A stretch of DNA of 64,000 nucleotides from Vibrio pectenicida (GCA_024347015.1 AP024889.1:806001-870000); one strand, 5' to 3'. Positions 49,044 to 59,025 are shown, numbered from the stretch's first letter. Translations and numbers: made by a program. The notes: generated by a model not told the origin, from the sequence alone.

Positions 49044-49517
49044 ATGACTCCAGCTATTAGCCTTGCAAAGAAGAAGAAAATTGTTCATACCATACATGAA
49101 TATGAGCATGATTCTCGTGTAGATAGTTATGGTTTGGAAGCTGTTGAGGCTTTGGGGCAAGACCCAAGCTATGTTTTTAAAACTCTGCTGTTTAGCCTTA
49201 ATGGCGATCCTAAAAGTCTCGCGGTAGCTGTTATTCCGGTCGATCATAAACTAAATCTAAAGTTGGCCGCAAAGGCCGCAAAAGTCAAAAAGGCAGAAAT
49301 GGCCAATCCAGATATTGCCCAGAAAATGACAGGGTACGTGATTGGTGGAATTAGTCCTTTGGGACAAAAGAAACCTCTACCTACTTATATTCATCAAAGC
49401 GCAAAGAGCAAGAAAACTATTTGTGTAAGTGCAGGAAAAAGAGGGCTGGAAATCGAACTAGAACCGCAAGATTTAGCTTTGTTGACTAGGGGACAATTTG
49501 CCGAGTTGTGTTTGTGA
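49044..49517 (+). CDS. ybaK: YbaK/EbsC-type Cys-tRNA(Pro)/tRNA deacylase
   Basis: A 157-residue single-domain protein of the YbaK/ProX editing family. YGLEAVEALGQDPSYVFKTLLFSL, IPVDHKLNLKLAAKAAKVKKAEMA and GYVIGGISPLGQKK (with the catalytic Lys region) are standard. It hydrolyses Cys wrongly loaded on tRNA-Pro. Confidence 0.93.
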   Translation: MTPAISLAKKKKIVHTIHEYEHDSRVDSYGLEAVEALGQDPSYVFKTLLFSLNGDPKSLAVAVIPVDHKLNLKLAAKAAKVKKAEMANPDIAQKMTGYVIGGISPLGQKKPLPTYIHQSAKSKKTICVSAGKRGLEIELEPQDLALLTRGQFAELCL

Positions 49518-49531
49518 ATAGCAGAAGAAAT

Positions 49532-49559
49532 ATGGGCTACCATTTTTACAGTAACCCAT
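49532..49559. terminator. Hairpin between convergent ybaK and uraA
   Basis: ATGGGCTAC-N10-GTAACCCAT, a 9-bp stem with one wobble. The T-run lies in the loop, so it is a weak terminator candidate for either gene. Confidence 0.4.
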
Positions 49560-49575
49560 GAAAAGAGCATCGATA

Positions 49576-50823
49576 CTAGCTGTTTTCATCTTCAATTTGC
49601 GTGCTATCTACTATATGGTTTTCACCCAAATCTTTAGGTAGAATCAGGTTAAGTAATATAGCTATGATGCCGCATAAACTGACCCCTTGAAGACTGAACT
49701 CACCAATTCCAAAAGCCATACCGCCGATACCAAAGACAAGTGTTATTGCAACGATCACTAAGTTACGTGACTGATGTAAATCCACTTTGTTTTTTATCAA
49801 GGTATTTAAGCCTACTGTAGCAATCGATCCAAATAGAAGAATCATAATTCCTCCCATAACTGGCATTGGGATCGTTTGCAATACAGCGCCGAGCTTTCCT
49901 ACAAGCGCAAGAACAATTGCGGTAACAGCTGCCCAAATCATAATTACGGGGTTAAATGCCTTAGTTAGCAATACCGCCCCAGTAACCTCTGAGTAGGTTG
50001 TATTTGGCGGAGCACCAAGCATAGAGGCGGCGATAGTCGCGAGGCCGTCACCAGTTATAGTTCGATGAAGACCTGGTTTCTTGAGGTAATCTTTACCTGT
50101 CACATTAGATATCGCTAGCATATCTCCAACGTGTTCCACCGCGGGAGCAATGGCGACTGGAATCATGAATAAAATGGCGTTGATATTAAATTCTGGCGCA
50201 GTGAACTGAGGTAAAGATAGCCAAGCAGCTTCTGCCACTGGGCTAAAATCAACCATGCCGTAGGCAAGGCTGGTGACATAGCCAGCCAATATCCCACCTA
50301 AAATTGGCATCAACTTAAGAAAGCCTCTAGCAAAAATACTGATAATAATCGTCGTAAGTAAAGATACGCTAGAAATAACCAAAGATGCGTTTGCGTCAAG
50401 CAATTGCGCACCATCACCTCCCTTTCCTAATGCCATGTTAACAGCAACTGGTGCTAGCCCTAGGCCAATTACCATGATTACAGGTCCGACGACAACAGGA
50501 GGGAGAAGTTTGTGGATAAATTCAACACCTCTAACTTTGATAAATATGCCCATAACAACATACACTAGGCCTGCCGCCATCAGTCCGCCCATGGTGGCTG
50601 GTACTCCCCAAGTTTGAACACCGTATAAAATAGGTGCAATAAAAGCGAAGGAAGAAGCAAGGAATATTGGCACAGTTCGGCGAGTGATAAATTGAAAAAT
50701 AAGTGTGCCGAGACCAGCGCCAAATAGTGCAACACTTGGATCTAAGCCAGTTAACAATGGCACTAATACGAGTGCGCCGAATGCAACAAAGAGCATTTGT
50801 GCCCCTTGGATAGCATTTTTCAT
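49576..50823 (-). CDS. uraA: Uracil permease (UraA/NCS2 family)
   Basis: A 415-residue inner-membrane protein with about 14 hydrophobic segments. The family signature with the substrate-site Glu is in IAPAVEHVGDMLAIS, and NTTYSEVTGAVLLTKAFNP is the second conserved site. It is a proton-driven uracil importer. It begins MKNAIQGAQMLFVAFGALVLVPLLTGLDP. It stands alone here, with no upp gene adjacent. Confidence 0.92.
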   Translation of the reverse strand: MKNAIQGAQMLFVAFGALVLVPLLTGLDPSVALFGAGLGTLIFQFITRRTVPIFLASSFAFIAPILYGVQTWGVPATMGGLMAAGLVYVVMGIFIKVRGVEFIHKLLPPVVVGPVIMVIGLGLAPVAVNMALGKGGDGAQLLDANASLVISSVSLLTTIIISIFARGFLKLMPILGGILAGYVTSLAYGMVDFSPVAEAAWLSLPQFTAPEFNINAILFMIPVAIAPAVEHVGDMLAISNVTGKDYLKKPGLHRTITGDGLATIAASMLGAPPNTTYSEVTGAVLLTKAFNPVIMIWAAVTAIVLALVGKLGAVLQTIPMPVMGGIMILLFGSIATVGLNTLIKNKVDLHQSRNLVIVAITLVFGIGGMAFGIGEFSLQGVSLCGIIAILLNLILPKDLGENHIVDSTQIEDENS

Positions 50824-51077
50824 CTTAGATTATCCTTTATTGGCATAGGTTGGTATGGCAGCTGAACGCCAGCCATAAAATTCGCAGAATCTTACCACCT
50901 TGGCAAACGATTGTAATCTGAGAAAGATCAAATAAAAGTCAACCAAGTTGAATGAACTTAGCTGAGAGTTATGAAACCTTAGGCGAGATATCAAGATAAA
51001 AATGAGCTTTAGTTGCTCCGCAGAGGATAGTTGCTTATCATCGTAAGCTGCAATTAAAAATTGATGTTAGGATAGCT

Positions 51078-52289
51078 ATGCGTCGTTTCGCTTTTTTGGT
51101 TTTAGGATTAGCATGTTTTCCCGTGTTTGCTCTAACCAATGTAGATTTATATCAGACTGAGATTGTGCTGGACCAAGGCATTGATAATGCTGATGCAAAG
51201 GCTCGTATTAGTGGGATGAAAGAGATTATTGTGCGTGCATCTGGTGATTTTGATGTTACGTCTAATCCGGTCATTCAAAAAGCCTTGAAGCAAAACTCAC
51301 AGTATTTATCGCAAATAAGCCATGGTCAACGTGAAGGTTTGCAGACGTTGAAAATGGGGTTTAGTGCTCCACATATTCGCTCTCTACTTAGCCAAGCTCA
51401 GGTGCCAATTTGGCCTGCAGCTCGTGCCAATGTTTTAGTATGGCTGGTCGAAGAAGCTCAGTACGATAGAAATGTAAGTTGGGAACATTCTGATTCTCAG
51501 GTTTTAACTCAAATGAGAGCTGAAGCTGTCAAGCGAGGTCTACCACTTACAGTCCCTGTCGGCGATTTTGATGATATTACTGGTATTTCAGCCTCAGATC
51601 TTTGGGGTGGCTTTGCGCGTCCTGTAGGTGAAGCGAGTCAGCGTTATCCCGTGGACGCTGCTTTAGTAGTAAGATCTGATGGCAACACGCTTCGTTGGAC
51701 TTTATATGATCAAAAGCCTGCAACTATAGGTGTTACGCGCCAGGCTCCACTCTCTGGTTCAAGCGCTGGAGAAAATGCATCATCAAAGATGATCAATCAA
51801 ATAAGCGACTACTATGCGAAGAAAAGCTCGGTTATAGTTGCTAGTGAGCCTTCTGAAACGGTGAAAGTTTGTTTCAAGGCGCTAAAGAATGCAGTGGATT
51901 TCTTCACTTTAGAGAATAATCTTAAGAAACTTAGTTCTGTTGCATCACTTGATATTCTTAAGATTCAACGTGATCAAGTCACTTTCACTGTACACCTACT
52001 GACCTCTCAAGCTAAGTTTGAGCAAGAGGTAGGCCGGATGGATAAAGTAATTCCGCTGAATAATATAATTGATTCGATGCCTGTTAATTATCAAGAAAGA
52101 GAAAATGAACTTTCAGAAGAGATGGTAAATCCGGACTTGATCTTTACCGATGGTAATAATGTTGATCTTATTCCGGCTGAACAAATCTTAATGTTTGAAT
52201 GGCAAGGAACGCCTATTGCAGCAGCAACCGAAGAACAGCAACCCCTTGAGTCAGAGCTTGAATTCGATGAAAGTGAGAGCGAATATTAA
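51078..52289 (+). CDS. DUF2066 periplasmic protein
   Basis: A 403-residue protein with a signal peptide (MRRFAFLVLGLACFPVFA). The conserved N-terminal part (VDLYQTEIVLDQGIDNADAKARISGMKEIIVRASGD) identifies the DUF2066 family, common in gammaproteobacteria and without known activity. The C-terminus is strongly acidic (LESELEFDESESEY). It is monocistronic and followed by a bidirectional terminator. Confidence 0.82.
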   Translation: MRRFAFLVLGLACFPVFALTNVDLYQTEIVLDQGIDNADAKARISGMKEIIVRASGDFDVTSNPVIQKALKQNSQYLSQISHGQREGLQTLKMGFSAPHIRSLLSQAQVPIWPAARANVLVWLVEEAQYDRNVSWEHSDSQVLTQMRAEAVKRGLPLTVPVGDFDDITGISASDLWGGFARPVGEASQRYPVDAALVVRSDGNTLRWTLYDQKPATIGVTRQAPLSGSSAGENASSKMINQISDYYAKKSSVIVASEPSETVKVCFKALKNAVDFFTLENNLKKLSSVASLDILKIQRDQVTFTVHLLTSQAKFEQEVGRMDKVIPLNNIIDSMPVNYQERENELSEEMVNPDLIFTDGNNVDLIPAEQILMFEWQGTPIAAATEEQQPLESELEFDESESEY

Positions 52290-52314
52290 AAGGTCAGGCA
52301 TATGCCTGACCTTT
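52288..52314. terminator. Bidirectional terminator between the DUF2066 and DUF2069 genes
   Basis: AAAAGGTCAGGCA-T-(A)TGCCTGACCTTTT, a perfect 13-bp palindromic stem with T-tracts on both strands, directly between convergent genes. Confidence 0.9.
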
Positions 52315-52734
52315 TTATTCAAACCTTTGTTTTTCTTCTTTTTCAACCTTTGATAGACGCTTTAGTTTTAGTCCCAATTCTTGTCCACGCGTTCGAGCGT
52401 ATAAAGTGTTGCAGATGAAGGCAAGAGTTGTGAATGTCAGTTCAACACCCGCCAACCATCGTTCACCGTGGTCAATGTACAAGATGGTTAGAGCATGTAG
52501 AAAGTACAGCATGAGAATAAAGTTAGCCCAAGCATGAGTATAAGGCTTTCCAGCCAGTATTCCTGGTAGAGGCAAAAGAAGTGGAATACTCCATGCAATC
52601 GCAAGCGCAACATTGTTGATATGTGGGTGTGGGGATAGGTTAAGTTGCCATACAAGAACCCAAGTGAGCAGGCCCAAATGTCCACATAGAGCGAGAAGAC
52701 GAAGCGATTTTGTGTGTGAGTACATTTGCTGCAT
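52315..52734 (-). CDS. DUF2069 membrane protein
   Basis: A 139-residue protein with four hydrophobic segments (SLRLLALCGHLGLLTWVLVW; VALAIAWSIPLLLPLPGI; FILMLYFLHALTILYI; ELTFTTLAFICNTLY) and a basic C-terminal tail. It matches the DUF2069 family, usually next to wrbA and arsC-like genes. It starts 1 bp after the wrbA-like stop. Function unknown. Confidence 0.82.
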   Translation of the reverse strand: MQQMYSHTKSLRLLALCGHLGLLTWVLVWQLNLSPHPHINNVALAIAWSIPLLLPLPGILAGKPYTHAWANFILMLYFLHALTILYIDHGERWLAGVELTFTTLAFICNTLYARTRGQELGLKLKRLSKVEKEEKQRFE

Positions 52735-52735
52735 T

Positions 52736-53305
52736 CTAGCCTTCCTTAAGTTTCACGGCAGTGGTTGCTAAACGTTTCCCTAAGTTTCGCGCAAGCTCGA
52801 TTTCATCTTTAGTTGGAGCACTCCCATTATGGCTGACGGAGGTTGCGCCATAGGGAGTTCCACCTGATTGAGTCGTGTGTAGCTTTGGTTCTGAATAAGG
52901 TATTCCCATAATCAGCATTCCATGATGAAGAAGCGGTAACATCATGGTTTGCAATGTTGTTTCTTGTCCGCCATGTAACGTTGAAGAGGAACTAAATACG
53001 CAGGCTGGCTTGTCGATTAAATCTCCTGATATCCATACAGAAGAAGTCTGATCCCAGAAGTGTTTAAGAGCGGCTGACATATTGCCAAACCAGACCGGGC
53101 TACCCATGGCTAAACCATCACATGACTTAAGTTCTTCTATTGTGATTATGGGATCTTGAGTGTTCTCCTTCGCCTCTATATCTTCTACTGTTCTTATCCA
53201 TGCTTCACAATTAGGTATAGATTCAACACCTCTAGCTATGTGTCTTGCTAATGAGCGAGTAGAGCCATGTCGACTGTAGTAAAGAACTACAAGAGTACAT
53301 TTCAT
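52736..53305 (-). CDS. wrbA: WrbA-like NAD(P)H:quinone oxidoreductase
   Basis: A 189-residue flavodoxin-fold protein. The FMN phosphate loop is YYSRHGSTRSLARHI (about 9-23); GMGSPVWFGNMSAALKHFWDQT-type and SSSTLHGGQETTLQ segments follow, as in WrbA. It reduces quinones by two electrons. Its start overlaps the arsC-like stop by 4 bp, so arsC-like/wrbA-like/DUF2069 form one operon. Confidence 0.85.
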   Translation of the reverse strand: MKCTLVVLYYSRHGSTRSLARHIARGVESIPNCEAWIRTVEDIEAKENTQDPIITIEELKSCDGLAMGSPVWFGNMSAALKHFWDQTSSVWISGDLIDKPACVFSSSSTLHGGQETTLQTMMLPLLHHGMLIMGIPYSEPKLHTTQSGGTPYGATSVSHNGSAPTKDEIELARNLGKRLATTAVKLKEG

Positions 53306-53646
53306 AGAATATCAAGTACCTGTTCTGGTGGACGACCGTGTTTTGCTTGGCCATTTTTTACTACGATAGGACGTTCTATAAGCTTTGGGTTCTTGGACAT
53401 AGCTTCAAACAACTGTTCATCGGATACATTGGCGAGGTTAAGCTCTTTATAGATATCTTCCTTGGTGCGCATCATGGCACGTACATCAGGGAGATTAAGT
53501 TGAGAGTATAAGGTTTTTAGTTCAGGGATACTCAGAGGTGACTCTAAATACTTAACAATTTCGAGTTGGATATTTTTTTCTTCTAAAAGTGCCAGAGTTT
53601 GGCGGCTTTTTGAGCAACGTGGGTTGTGATAAATCACCACTGACAT
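53302..53646 (-). CDS. arsC: ArsC/YfgD-family reductase
   Basis: A 114-residue thioredoxin-fold protein. The active-site Cys is in YHNPRCSKSRQTLALLEE (Cys at about 11), and the Arg-rich C-terminal substrate loop ERPIVVKNGQAKHGRPPEQVL is intact. It belongs to the glutaredoxin-dependent arsenate reductase family. The setting next to wrbA and bepA, without ars genes, fits the YfgD branch, whose arsenate activity is not certain. Confidence 0.85.
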   Translation of the reverse strand: MSVVIYHNPRCSKSRQTLALLEEKNIQLEIVKYLESPLSIPELKTLYSQLNLPDVRAMMRTKEDIYKELNLANVSDEQLFEAMSKNPKLIERPIVVKNGQAKHGRPPEQVLDIL

Positions 53647-53756
53647 AGCTTAATCTCCGGTTGATGAATGGTTTTAGTCACCATGATTGGAATTCTGACA
53701 TCTGGTTAAAATATGGTAACCTATTGTTTATATTTTTATTTTTAGTGATTTTCCGG

Positions 53757-55211
53757 TTATTGCAGTGCCATAAAGCGATCTCTTTCAGCCATCAACTGGT
53801 CAATACGTGCATCGTAACGAGCTTGTTTAAGGCTACCTAGCTCTGCAATTTGACCTGCTTGAGTATAGTATTGAATGGCTTTGTTCCAGTTTGCTTTTAG
53901 GGCTAATATTTCAGCTCTCGATGCTAAGTCTTCGTCACTTTGCCCAAGATGGATATTGGCTTCACTGAGTAGGTGCCACCCGTTGACATCATTCGGGTTG
54001 TCGTGGGTATATCGCTGAAGAACTCGTACGGCTTCTTTGTTTTTATCTTGTCTCATCAGAACGTTAGCATAATTTATCGTCAGTACAGAATTATTCGGTT
54101 TAGATTTCAGTGCATTTTTAAGCATGATTTCTGCTTTGGGTGCTTGGCCTTTTGCTAGGTAAAGATCGGCCATCGCATCTAGATAGAAGTTATTATCAGG
54201 TTGCTGGTTGAGTAGAGTTTGCAATAGGGGGGACGCTTCATCAAGCTGATTATTATCTAGGTGAACTAAAGCACGGCCATATTGAAACGATGGTTTAATA
54301 TTCGTAGGCGCTTTTTTTTCATTACGTGCAAACCAATCCATGGCAGATTCTGCGTTTATATCCGCATATCTAGCAACAATTCGTGCTCGAGCAAGATTGT
54401 AGTTAAGCGAAGGGTTCACTCTTCGCTCTGGATAACTTCGGGCTCTTGCACGACTGTCTGTGATGCGGTCTTCTGGCAATGGGTGGGTTAACAGCATTGG
54501 AGGTGGCGTACTTGCGTAGCGATATTCATCGGCAAGTCGTGAGAAAAACCTAGGCATAGCGTTAACATCAAACCCTGACTTTGCTAAGGTTTCTATTCCA
54601 AAACGGTCGGCTTCTTTCTCATTACTTCGTGTATAGTTAATCTGTCCTTGTATATTTCCAGCAGTGGTTGCTGTTATGGCAGCAATTCCTGCCTCAGGTG
54701 CTGCTATTGCAAGTAACAATGAACCTGCTAATGCAGCCAAAGTTGCAGGAGAACGGCGAGACTGATCCTCCATACTTCGAGCTAAATGGCGTTGAGTGAC
54801 GTGTGAAATCTCATGTGCCATGACTGAAGCAAGCTCACTTTCAGTTTTTGCATGAAGAAACAGGCCGCTATGCAGAGCGACATAACCGCCGAAAAAGGCG
54901 AAAGCGTTGATATTACGATCGCGAATCATGAAAAAAGTGAATGGTGTTTTTACGTCATTTGCGTTGGCGACGAGTTGGTGGCCTAGGCTATCAATATACT
55001 CGTTAATGACGGGATCACTTATTATTGGCTGGCTACTACGCAGCATGCGCATGTAAGCATCACCGTACTGAAGTTCTTGATCTATAGTCAGTGTGCTACT
55101 GGCGGTGGTACCAATATCTGGCAAATCGATATTGTTGGCGTAGATAGGAGTTTGCATGCCTAGAGAGGCCGCTACACATAAGCAGATGAGTGAGCGTGTA
55201 CGTTTAAACAT
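53757..55211 (-). CDS. bepA: BepA, periplasmic M48 metalloprotease/chaperone
   Basis: A 484-residue protein with a signal peptide (ICLCVAASLGMQTPIYA). The M48 zinc site HEISH is in VMAHEISHVTQRHLA (about 135-150), with the third ligand in NEKEADRFG. From about 300 to the C-terminus are TPR repeats (FLDAMADLYLAKGQAPKAEI-like). BepA promotes LptD maturation and degrades stalled outer-membrane proteins. It is divergent from the TusA-like gene. Confidence 0.93.
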   Translation of the reverse strand: MFKRTRSLICLCVAASLGMQTPIYANNIDLPDIGTTASSTLTIDQELQYGDAYMRMLRSSQPIISDPVINEYIDSLGHQLVANANDVKTPFTFFMIRDRNINAFAFFGGYVALHSGLFLHAKTESELASVMAHEISHVTQRHLARSMEDQSRRSPATLAALAGSLLLAIAAPEAGIAAITATTAGNIQGQINYTRSNEKEADRFGIETLAKSGFDVNAMPRFFSRLADEYRYASTPPPMLLTHPLPEDRITDSRARARSYPERRVNPSLNYNLARARIVARYADINAESAMDWFARNEKKAPTNIKPSFQYGRALVHLDNNQLDEASPLLQTLLNQQPDNNFYLDAMADLYLAKGQAPKAEIMLKNALKSKPNNSVLTINYANVLMRQDKNKEAVRVLQRYTHDNPNDVNGWHLLSEANIHLGQSDEDLASRAEILALKANWNKAIQYYTQAGQIAELGSLKQARYDARIDQLMAERDRFMALQ

Positions 55212-55489
55212 ATCTTACTGAATGTACTCCATAATCATTAGGCTTCTCTGATGAGCCTAATATCTATAATAACAGGTTTGACCACGGGATATCGAGTTTG
55301 ACCCTCTTTTTGTGATAAGGTTTCACATGCTGTTATGCACCCTGTGGAACCTTTCTTCTTAATTTTATGGGAATTGTGCTTCCAATGGTCAGTGCAATGT
55401 GAAACTTTTCCTATTGATTGTATTTGCCCTGACGTTGGGGGGAAAACACTATACAATATCCGTTTTACTGCTAATCATCAGGCTAAATA

Positions 55490-55726
55490 ATGAAACAGAA
55501 TATTTTGGATTTACGTCAGGAGCGTTGTCCAATGGCTTTATTGCTTGTTAAGCGCCATACCAAAGAGATGGGCGCTGGCCAAAAAGCTATTATTTATGTT
55601 TCAGGCCATGATTCTTTATCTGATATAAAACGTTTCTTACTCAAGCAATCATTTAAATGGATATGTGAAGAGTTGGATGGTTATTTCCGTGTTCAAGTGA
55701 TTAAAGGAACCCTGTCGAATGTTTGA
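55490..55726 (+). CDS. TusA/SirA-like sulfur-carrier protein
   Basis: A 78-residue protein with the family's single cysteine in LDLRQERCPMALLLVKR (Cys13). The usual CPxP motif reads CPMA, so the second proline is lost. Members carry persulfide sulfur for tRNA thiolation or other uses; which branch this is cannot be told from sequence alone. It overlaps perM by 8 bp. The 278-bp gap before it holds the divergent promoters; the minus-strand frame at 55238-55456 has no family features. Confidence 0.82.
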   Translation: MKQNILDLRQERCPMALLLVKRHTKEMGAGQKAIIYVSGHDSLSDIKRFLLKQSFKWICEELDGYFRVQVIKGTLSNV

Positions 55727-56795
55727 AATGGTGAGTCGTTGGTACAAGCGACGTTTTTCCGATCCTCATGCCGTAAGCTTGGTCGCGATCTTACTATTTG
55801 GCTTTGTTACGATTTATTTTTTCGGTAATTTAATTGCTCCACTTTTAGTTGCTATCGTCTTGGCCTATTTATTAGAATGGCCAGTAACACAACTTTCTCG
55901 TTTCCATATACCTAGAAAGCTTGCAGTTATTTTGGTTATTTTTAGCTTTACTAGCTTGATGCTATTGGCAGTATTTGGTCTTGTGCCAACGATTTGGAAG
56001 CAGGTAGGTAACCTGATTAACGATATCCCTACTATGTATTCGGGCGTGCAAAAAGTAATTGCTGAGTTACCACAGAGATATCCAGAATTAGATAATTTTC
56101 AAATCGTAGAGTCTGTAGTGACTAACGCTAAAAACCAAATTATAGTGATGGGAGAAACCGTTGTTAAAGGTTCTTTAGCTTCCTTGGTTAGTATTGCAAC
56201 CTTGGCTGTCTATTTGATTTTGGTACCACTATTGGTGTTTTTCTTATTAAAAGATAAACAAGAAATGATTTCTTTAGCGAGTGGTGTAATGCCTCGAAAT
56301 CGCAAACTTGCGACGAAAGTCTGGCATGAAATGAATCAGCAAATTTCAAACTATATTCGCGGTAAAGTTATGGAGATCTTAATTGTTGGTAGTGTTAGCT
56401 ACGTGACATTTGCCATTTTGGATCTTCGTTATGCGGTTTTGCTTGCGGTTGCTGTTGGTCTTTCTGTGCTGATCCCTTACATTGGCGCAGCAGCAGTCAC
56501 TGTACCTGTTGCCATAGTTGGTTTATTTCAATGGGGTTTTACTCCACAGTTTTATTGGTTGCTATTAGCATATGGAATTATTCAAGCCTTGGATGGGAAT
56601 GTTCTTGTCCCTATTCTTTTTTCTGAAGCGGTAAATTTGCACCCAGTGGCGATTATTGTTGCAGTGCTAGTTTTTGGCGGGTTGTGGGGTTTTTGGGGAG
56701 TCTTCTTTGCAATCCCTTTGGCTACTTTAGTCAAGGCAGTATGGAATGCATTGCCAAGTCACGACGAGGATGATGCTTATAGTCATCCTGGTTAA
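55719..56795 (+). CDS. perM: PerM/AI-2E-family membrane transporter
   Basis: A 358-residue inner-membrane protein with eight hydrophobic segments. Family landmarks are APLLVAIVLAYLLEWPV, the ISNYIRGKVMEILIVG stretch and NLHPVAIIVAVLVFGGLWGFWGVFFAIPL. Members export small molecules (TqsA exports AI-2); the substrate of PerM is not settled. It is translationally coupled to the TusA-like gene. Confidence 0.9.
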   Translation: MFEMVSRWYKRRFSDPHAVSLVAILLFGFVTIYFFGNLIAPLLVAIVLAYLLEWPVTQLSRFHIPRKLAVILVIFSFTSLMLLAVFGLVPTIWKQVGNLINDIPTMYSGVQKVIAELPQRYPELDNFQIVESVVTNAKNQIIVMGETVVKGSLASLVSIATLAVYLILVPLLVFFLLKDKQEMISLASGVMPRNRKLATKVWHEMNQQISNYIRGKVMEILIVGSVSYVTFAILDLRYAVLLAVAVGLSVLIPYIGAAAVTVPVAIVGLFQWGFTPQFYWLLLAYGIIQALDGNVLVPILFSEAVNLHPVAIIVAVLVFGGLWGFWGVFFAIPLATLVKAVWNALPSHDEDDAYSHPG

Positions 56796-56819
56796 TGATA
56801 TAATTCATATATTTACAAT

Positions 56820-56853
56820 AAAAAGCTCGAAAGCATATGCATTCGAGCTTTTT
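56820..56853 (+). terminator. Terminator of perM
   Basis: AAAAAGCTCGAA-N10-TTCGAGCTTTTT. Confidence 0.88.
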
Positions 56854-56891
56854 ATTTGCGTAGAGGGTATATACTTTTTAAAAGATTGTTT

Positions 56892-56911
56892 TACAAAACA
56901 TCAGTTTTGTA
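56892..56911. repeat. Short inverted repeat upstream of the chemoreceptor promoter
   Basis: TACAAAAC-ATCA-GTTTTGTA, an 8-bp perfect dyad ending 11 bp before the sigma-28 -35 box. It could be an operator; no known consensus recognised. Confidence 0.4.
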
Positions 56912-56921
56912 GGAAGTTTCT

Positions 56922-56948
56922 TAAAGTCTGTGTTGGTTAGGACGATAA
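56922..56948 (+). promoter_or_regulatory. Sigma-28 promoter of the chemoreceptor gene
   Basis: TAAA (56922-56925), 15 bp, GACGATAA (56941-56948); seven of eight -10 bases match GCCGATAA. It lies 50 bp before the start and places this receptor in the flagellar regulon. Confidence 0.8.
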
Positions 56949-56997
56949 TAATAAATGACAAGTAACAACTACAAACGAATTACTCTTGAGGGACACT

Positions 56998-58869
56998 ATG
57001 AGATTCAGTCAAAAGATCGTTGCAGCATCTTCAATACTGCTTTTGGTCACTGTCGTGTTACTTTCTATTCAGCAGCTTAGTACTGTTAAGAAAGAAGTAG
57101 AAGAATTGGTAGATACCAGTTTAACAGAGATGGTGAAAGGGGTTAAAAATACCGTTATATCAGAAATGGCGAGTAAAAAATCTCTTGCTCAATCGACGAC
57201 TGAGGTATTGGAACTTGATCCACAAAATAAGACACGCGTGAAAGATGTACTTGAAAAACCCAACTTAAAAGGAACTTTCTTAGCGGTTGGTTATGCATAC
57301 GAAGTTGACGGTTTTGTGGTCGAAAATGATGATGGGTGGGAAGCTGGTCCTGATTACGATCCGAGAGTTCGTCCTTGGTATAAGGCAGCTAAAGCACAAG
57401 GAAAGTTAGTGGTGACAGCCCCTTATGTTGACGTCTCTTCAAAAAAAGTCATCATTTCTATCGGAACACCAGTCAAAGATAATGGTCAGTTTACCGCAGC
57501 CATGTTTTATGATTTAGAGCTGACTGGACTGGCAGATTTAGTCAATAGTGCCAACTTACTTGATGCTGGTTACTTATTTATTGTGTCATCTGATGGAACG
57601 ACTATCGCCCATCCTGATGCGGAGAATAATGGTCAGAACCTTTCAACTTATCTTCCAAACGTAACGCTTAAAGAAGGTGAGCAACGTTTTGAAAAAGATG
57701 GTCACTCCTTCATGGTTCACTTAACACCAGTTCCGAGTGAAAATTGGTATATCGGTGCAATTGTCGATGAAGATATTGCCTTTGCAGCTATTACAGATAT
57801 GCGCAATAGCTCATTTGTCTACGCTATTATCAGTGTTGTTTTAAGTGTTTTAGTGCTCAGCTTATTAATTAAAGTTTTGATGCGCCCACTTGGTATTTTA
57901 AACGAAGCGATAAAGGATGTGGCATCTGGTCAGGGGGATTTGACCAAGCGCTTAGATACCAATACAGATAAAGAATTTGCAGAGCTTGCAGAAGGCTTTA
58001 ATACCTTTACGCAAACGCTTCAGACGCAGATTCAGCAATCTAAAGCTATTGGAGCTGAGATCTTACGTGGTACTGAAATGACAGTACAGGGGTCGGAAGA
58101 GTCAGCTGAAGCAATGCGCAGCCAGCTACAGGAGTTGGAGCAACTAGCGACAGCTATGAATGAGATGGCCGTTACAGCAACTGAAGTCGCGAATAATGCC
58201 CAAGGAGCTGCTGGAGCAGCAAAAGAAGCCGATGAAGCTACCCAATCAGGTTCATCTGTAGTCAGTGATACTACTGCGTCAATAGATGCATTGTCAGCAC
58301 GAATTGATCAGGCAGTAGAAGAAGTTCAAGGGTTAGAATCAGCCACGGCAAACATTGAAACCATCTTGAAGGTCATTAACGATATTGCAGATCAAACTAA
58401 TCTGCTAGCGTTGAATGCTGCGATTGAAGCCGCACGGGCAGGTGAATCAGGTCGAGGCTTTGCAGTGGTAGCAGATGAAGTGCGAACTTTGGCGCAGCGT
58501 ACTCAAGAATCTACGACAGAGATTCGCAGTATGATTGAACAGCTTCAGTCAGGTGCGAGCTCGGTATCAGCGGCGATGCGTGAAAGCAAAAGTACCGCTA
58601 TTGACGCTGTTGAAAAAGCCAAAGCTGCGGATGAATCTCTCCAGCGTATTCGGGATTCTATTCAGAGTATTACAGATATGAATATGCAGATTGCTTCAGC
58701 TGCTGAAGAGCAAAGTTTGGTTGCAGAAGAGATCAACGCGAATACTGTCAAGATTAAGGATTTGTCTACTCAAGTTGCAGATGCGGCAGAAGACGCTAAC
58801 GTTGCGATGAAAGTTCAAACTGAAAATGTCCGGGAACAAGACTCTATTCTTAATAAATTTATTGTGTAG
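56998..58869 (+). CDS. Methyl-accepting chemotaxis protein with dCache ligand domain
   Basis: A 623-residue receptor starting [11 protein letters not shown] at 56998 after GAGGGACACT. Order: membrane helix (about 8-27), periplasmic dCache domain (about 33-265), second helix (about 275-295), HAMP, then a signalling domain with the hairpin tip [20 protein letters not shown]. The ligand domain carries YDPRVRPWY, later APYVD and FYDLEL, resembling the dCache amino-acid-binding pattern. No CheR-tethering pentapeptide ends the protein. Inference: an amino-acid or related ligand. Confidence 0.92.
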   Translation: MRFSQKIVAASSILLLVTVVLLSIQQLSTVKKEVEELVDTSLTEMVKGVKNTVISEMASKKSLAQSTTEVLELDPQNKTRVKDVLEKPNLKGTFLAVGYAYEVDGFVVENDDGWEAGPDYDPRVRPWYKAAKAQGKLVVTAPYVDVSSKKVIISIGTPVKDNGQFTAAMFYDLELTGLADLVNSANLLDAGYLFIVSSDGTTIAHPDAENNGQNLSTYLPNVTLKEGEQRFEKDGHSFMVHLTPVPSENWYIGAIVDEDIAFAAITDMRNSSFVYAIISVVLSVLVLSLLIKVLMRPLGILNEAIKDVASGQGDLTKRLDTNTDKEFAELAEGFNTFTQTLQTQIQQSKAIGAEILRGTEMTVQGSEESAEAMRSQLQELEQLATAMNEMAVTATEVANNAQGAAGAAKEADEATQSGSSVVSDTTASIDALSARIDQAVEEVQGLESATANIETILKVINDIADQTNLLALNAAIEAARAGESGRGFAVVADEVRTLAQRTQESTTEIRSMIEQLQSGASSVSAAMRESKSTAIDAVEKAKAADESLQRIRDSIQSITDMNMQIASAAEEQSLVAEEINANTVKIKDLSTQVADAAEDANVAMKVQTENVREQDSILNKFIV

Positions 58870-58876
58870 TTGAGTC

Positions 58877-58906
58877 AAAAATGCCAGCAACAATGCTGGC
58901 ATTTTT
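58877..58906 (+). terminator. Terminator of the chemoreceptor gene
   Basis: AAAATGCCAGCA-ACAA-TGCTGGCATTTTT. Confidence 0.9.
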
Positions 58907-58972
58907 ACTTTTTAAGGGACTATCACATGTGAATTATCTGTAGTAACTCATACTCGATCTTATACATCCGTT

Positions 58973-58990
58973 GGTTAGTCACGACTAACC
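58973..58990. repeat. Palindrome at the left edge of the accessory island
   Basis: GGTTAGTC-AC-GACTAACC, an 8-bp perfect dyad between the chemoreceptor terminator and the island genes. Unassigned. Confidence 0.45.
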
Positions 58991-59025
58991 AGCGACAGCC
59001 CGTTGTTATCGTGACTTATAACTGG

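Noticed and set aside
55238..55456. 72-codon minus-strand ORF between bepA and the TusA-like gene
   Set aside because: No ribosome binding site or recognisable motif; the region must hold the two divergent promoters.
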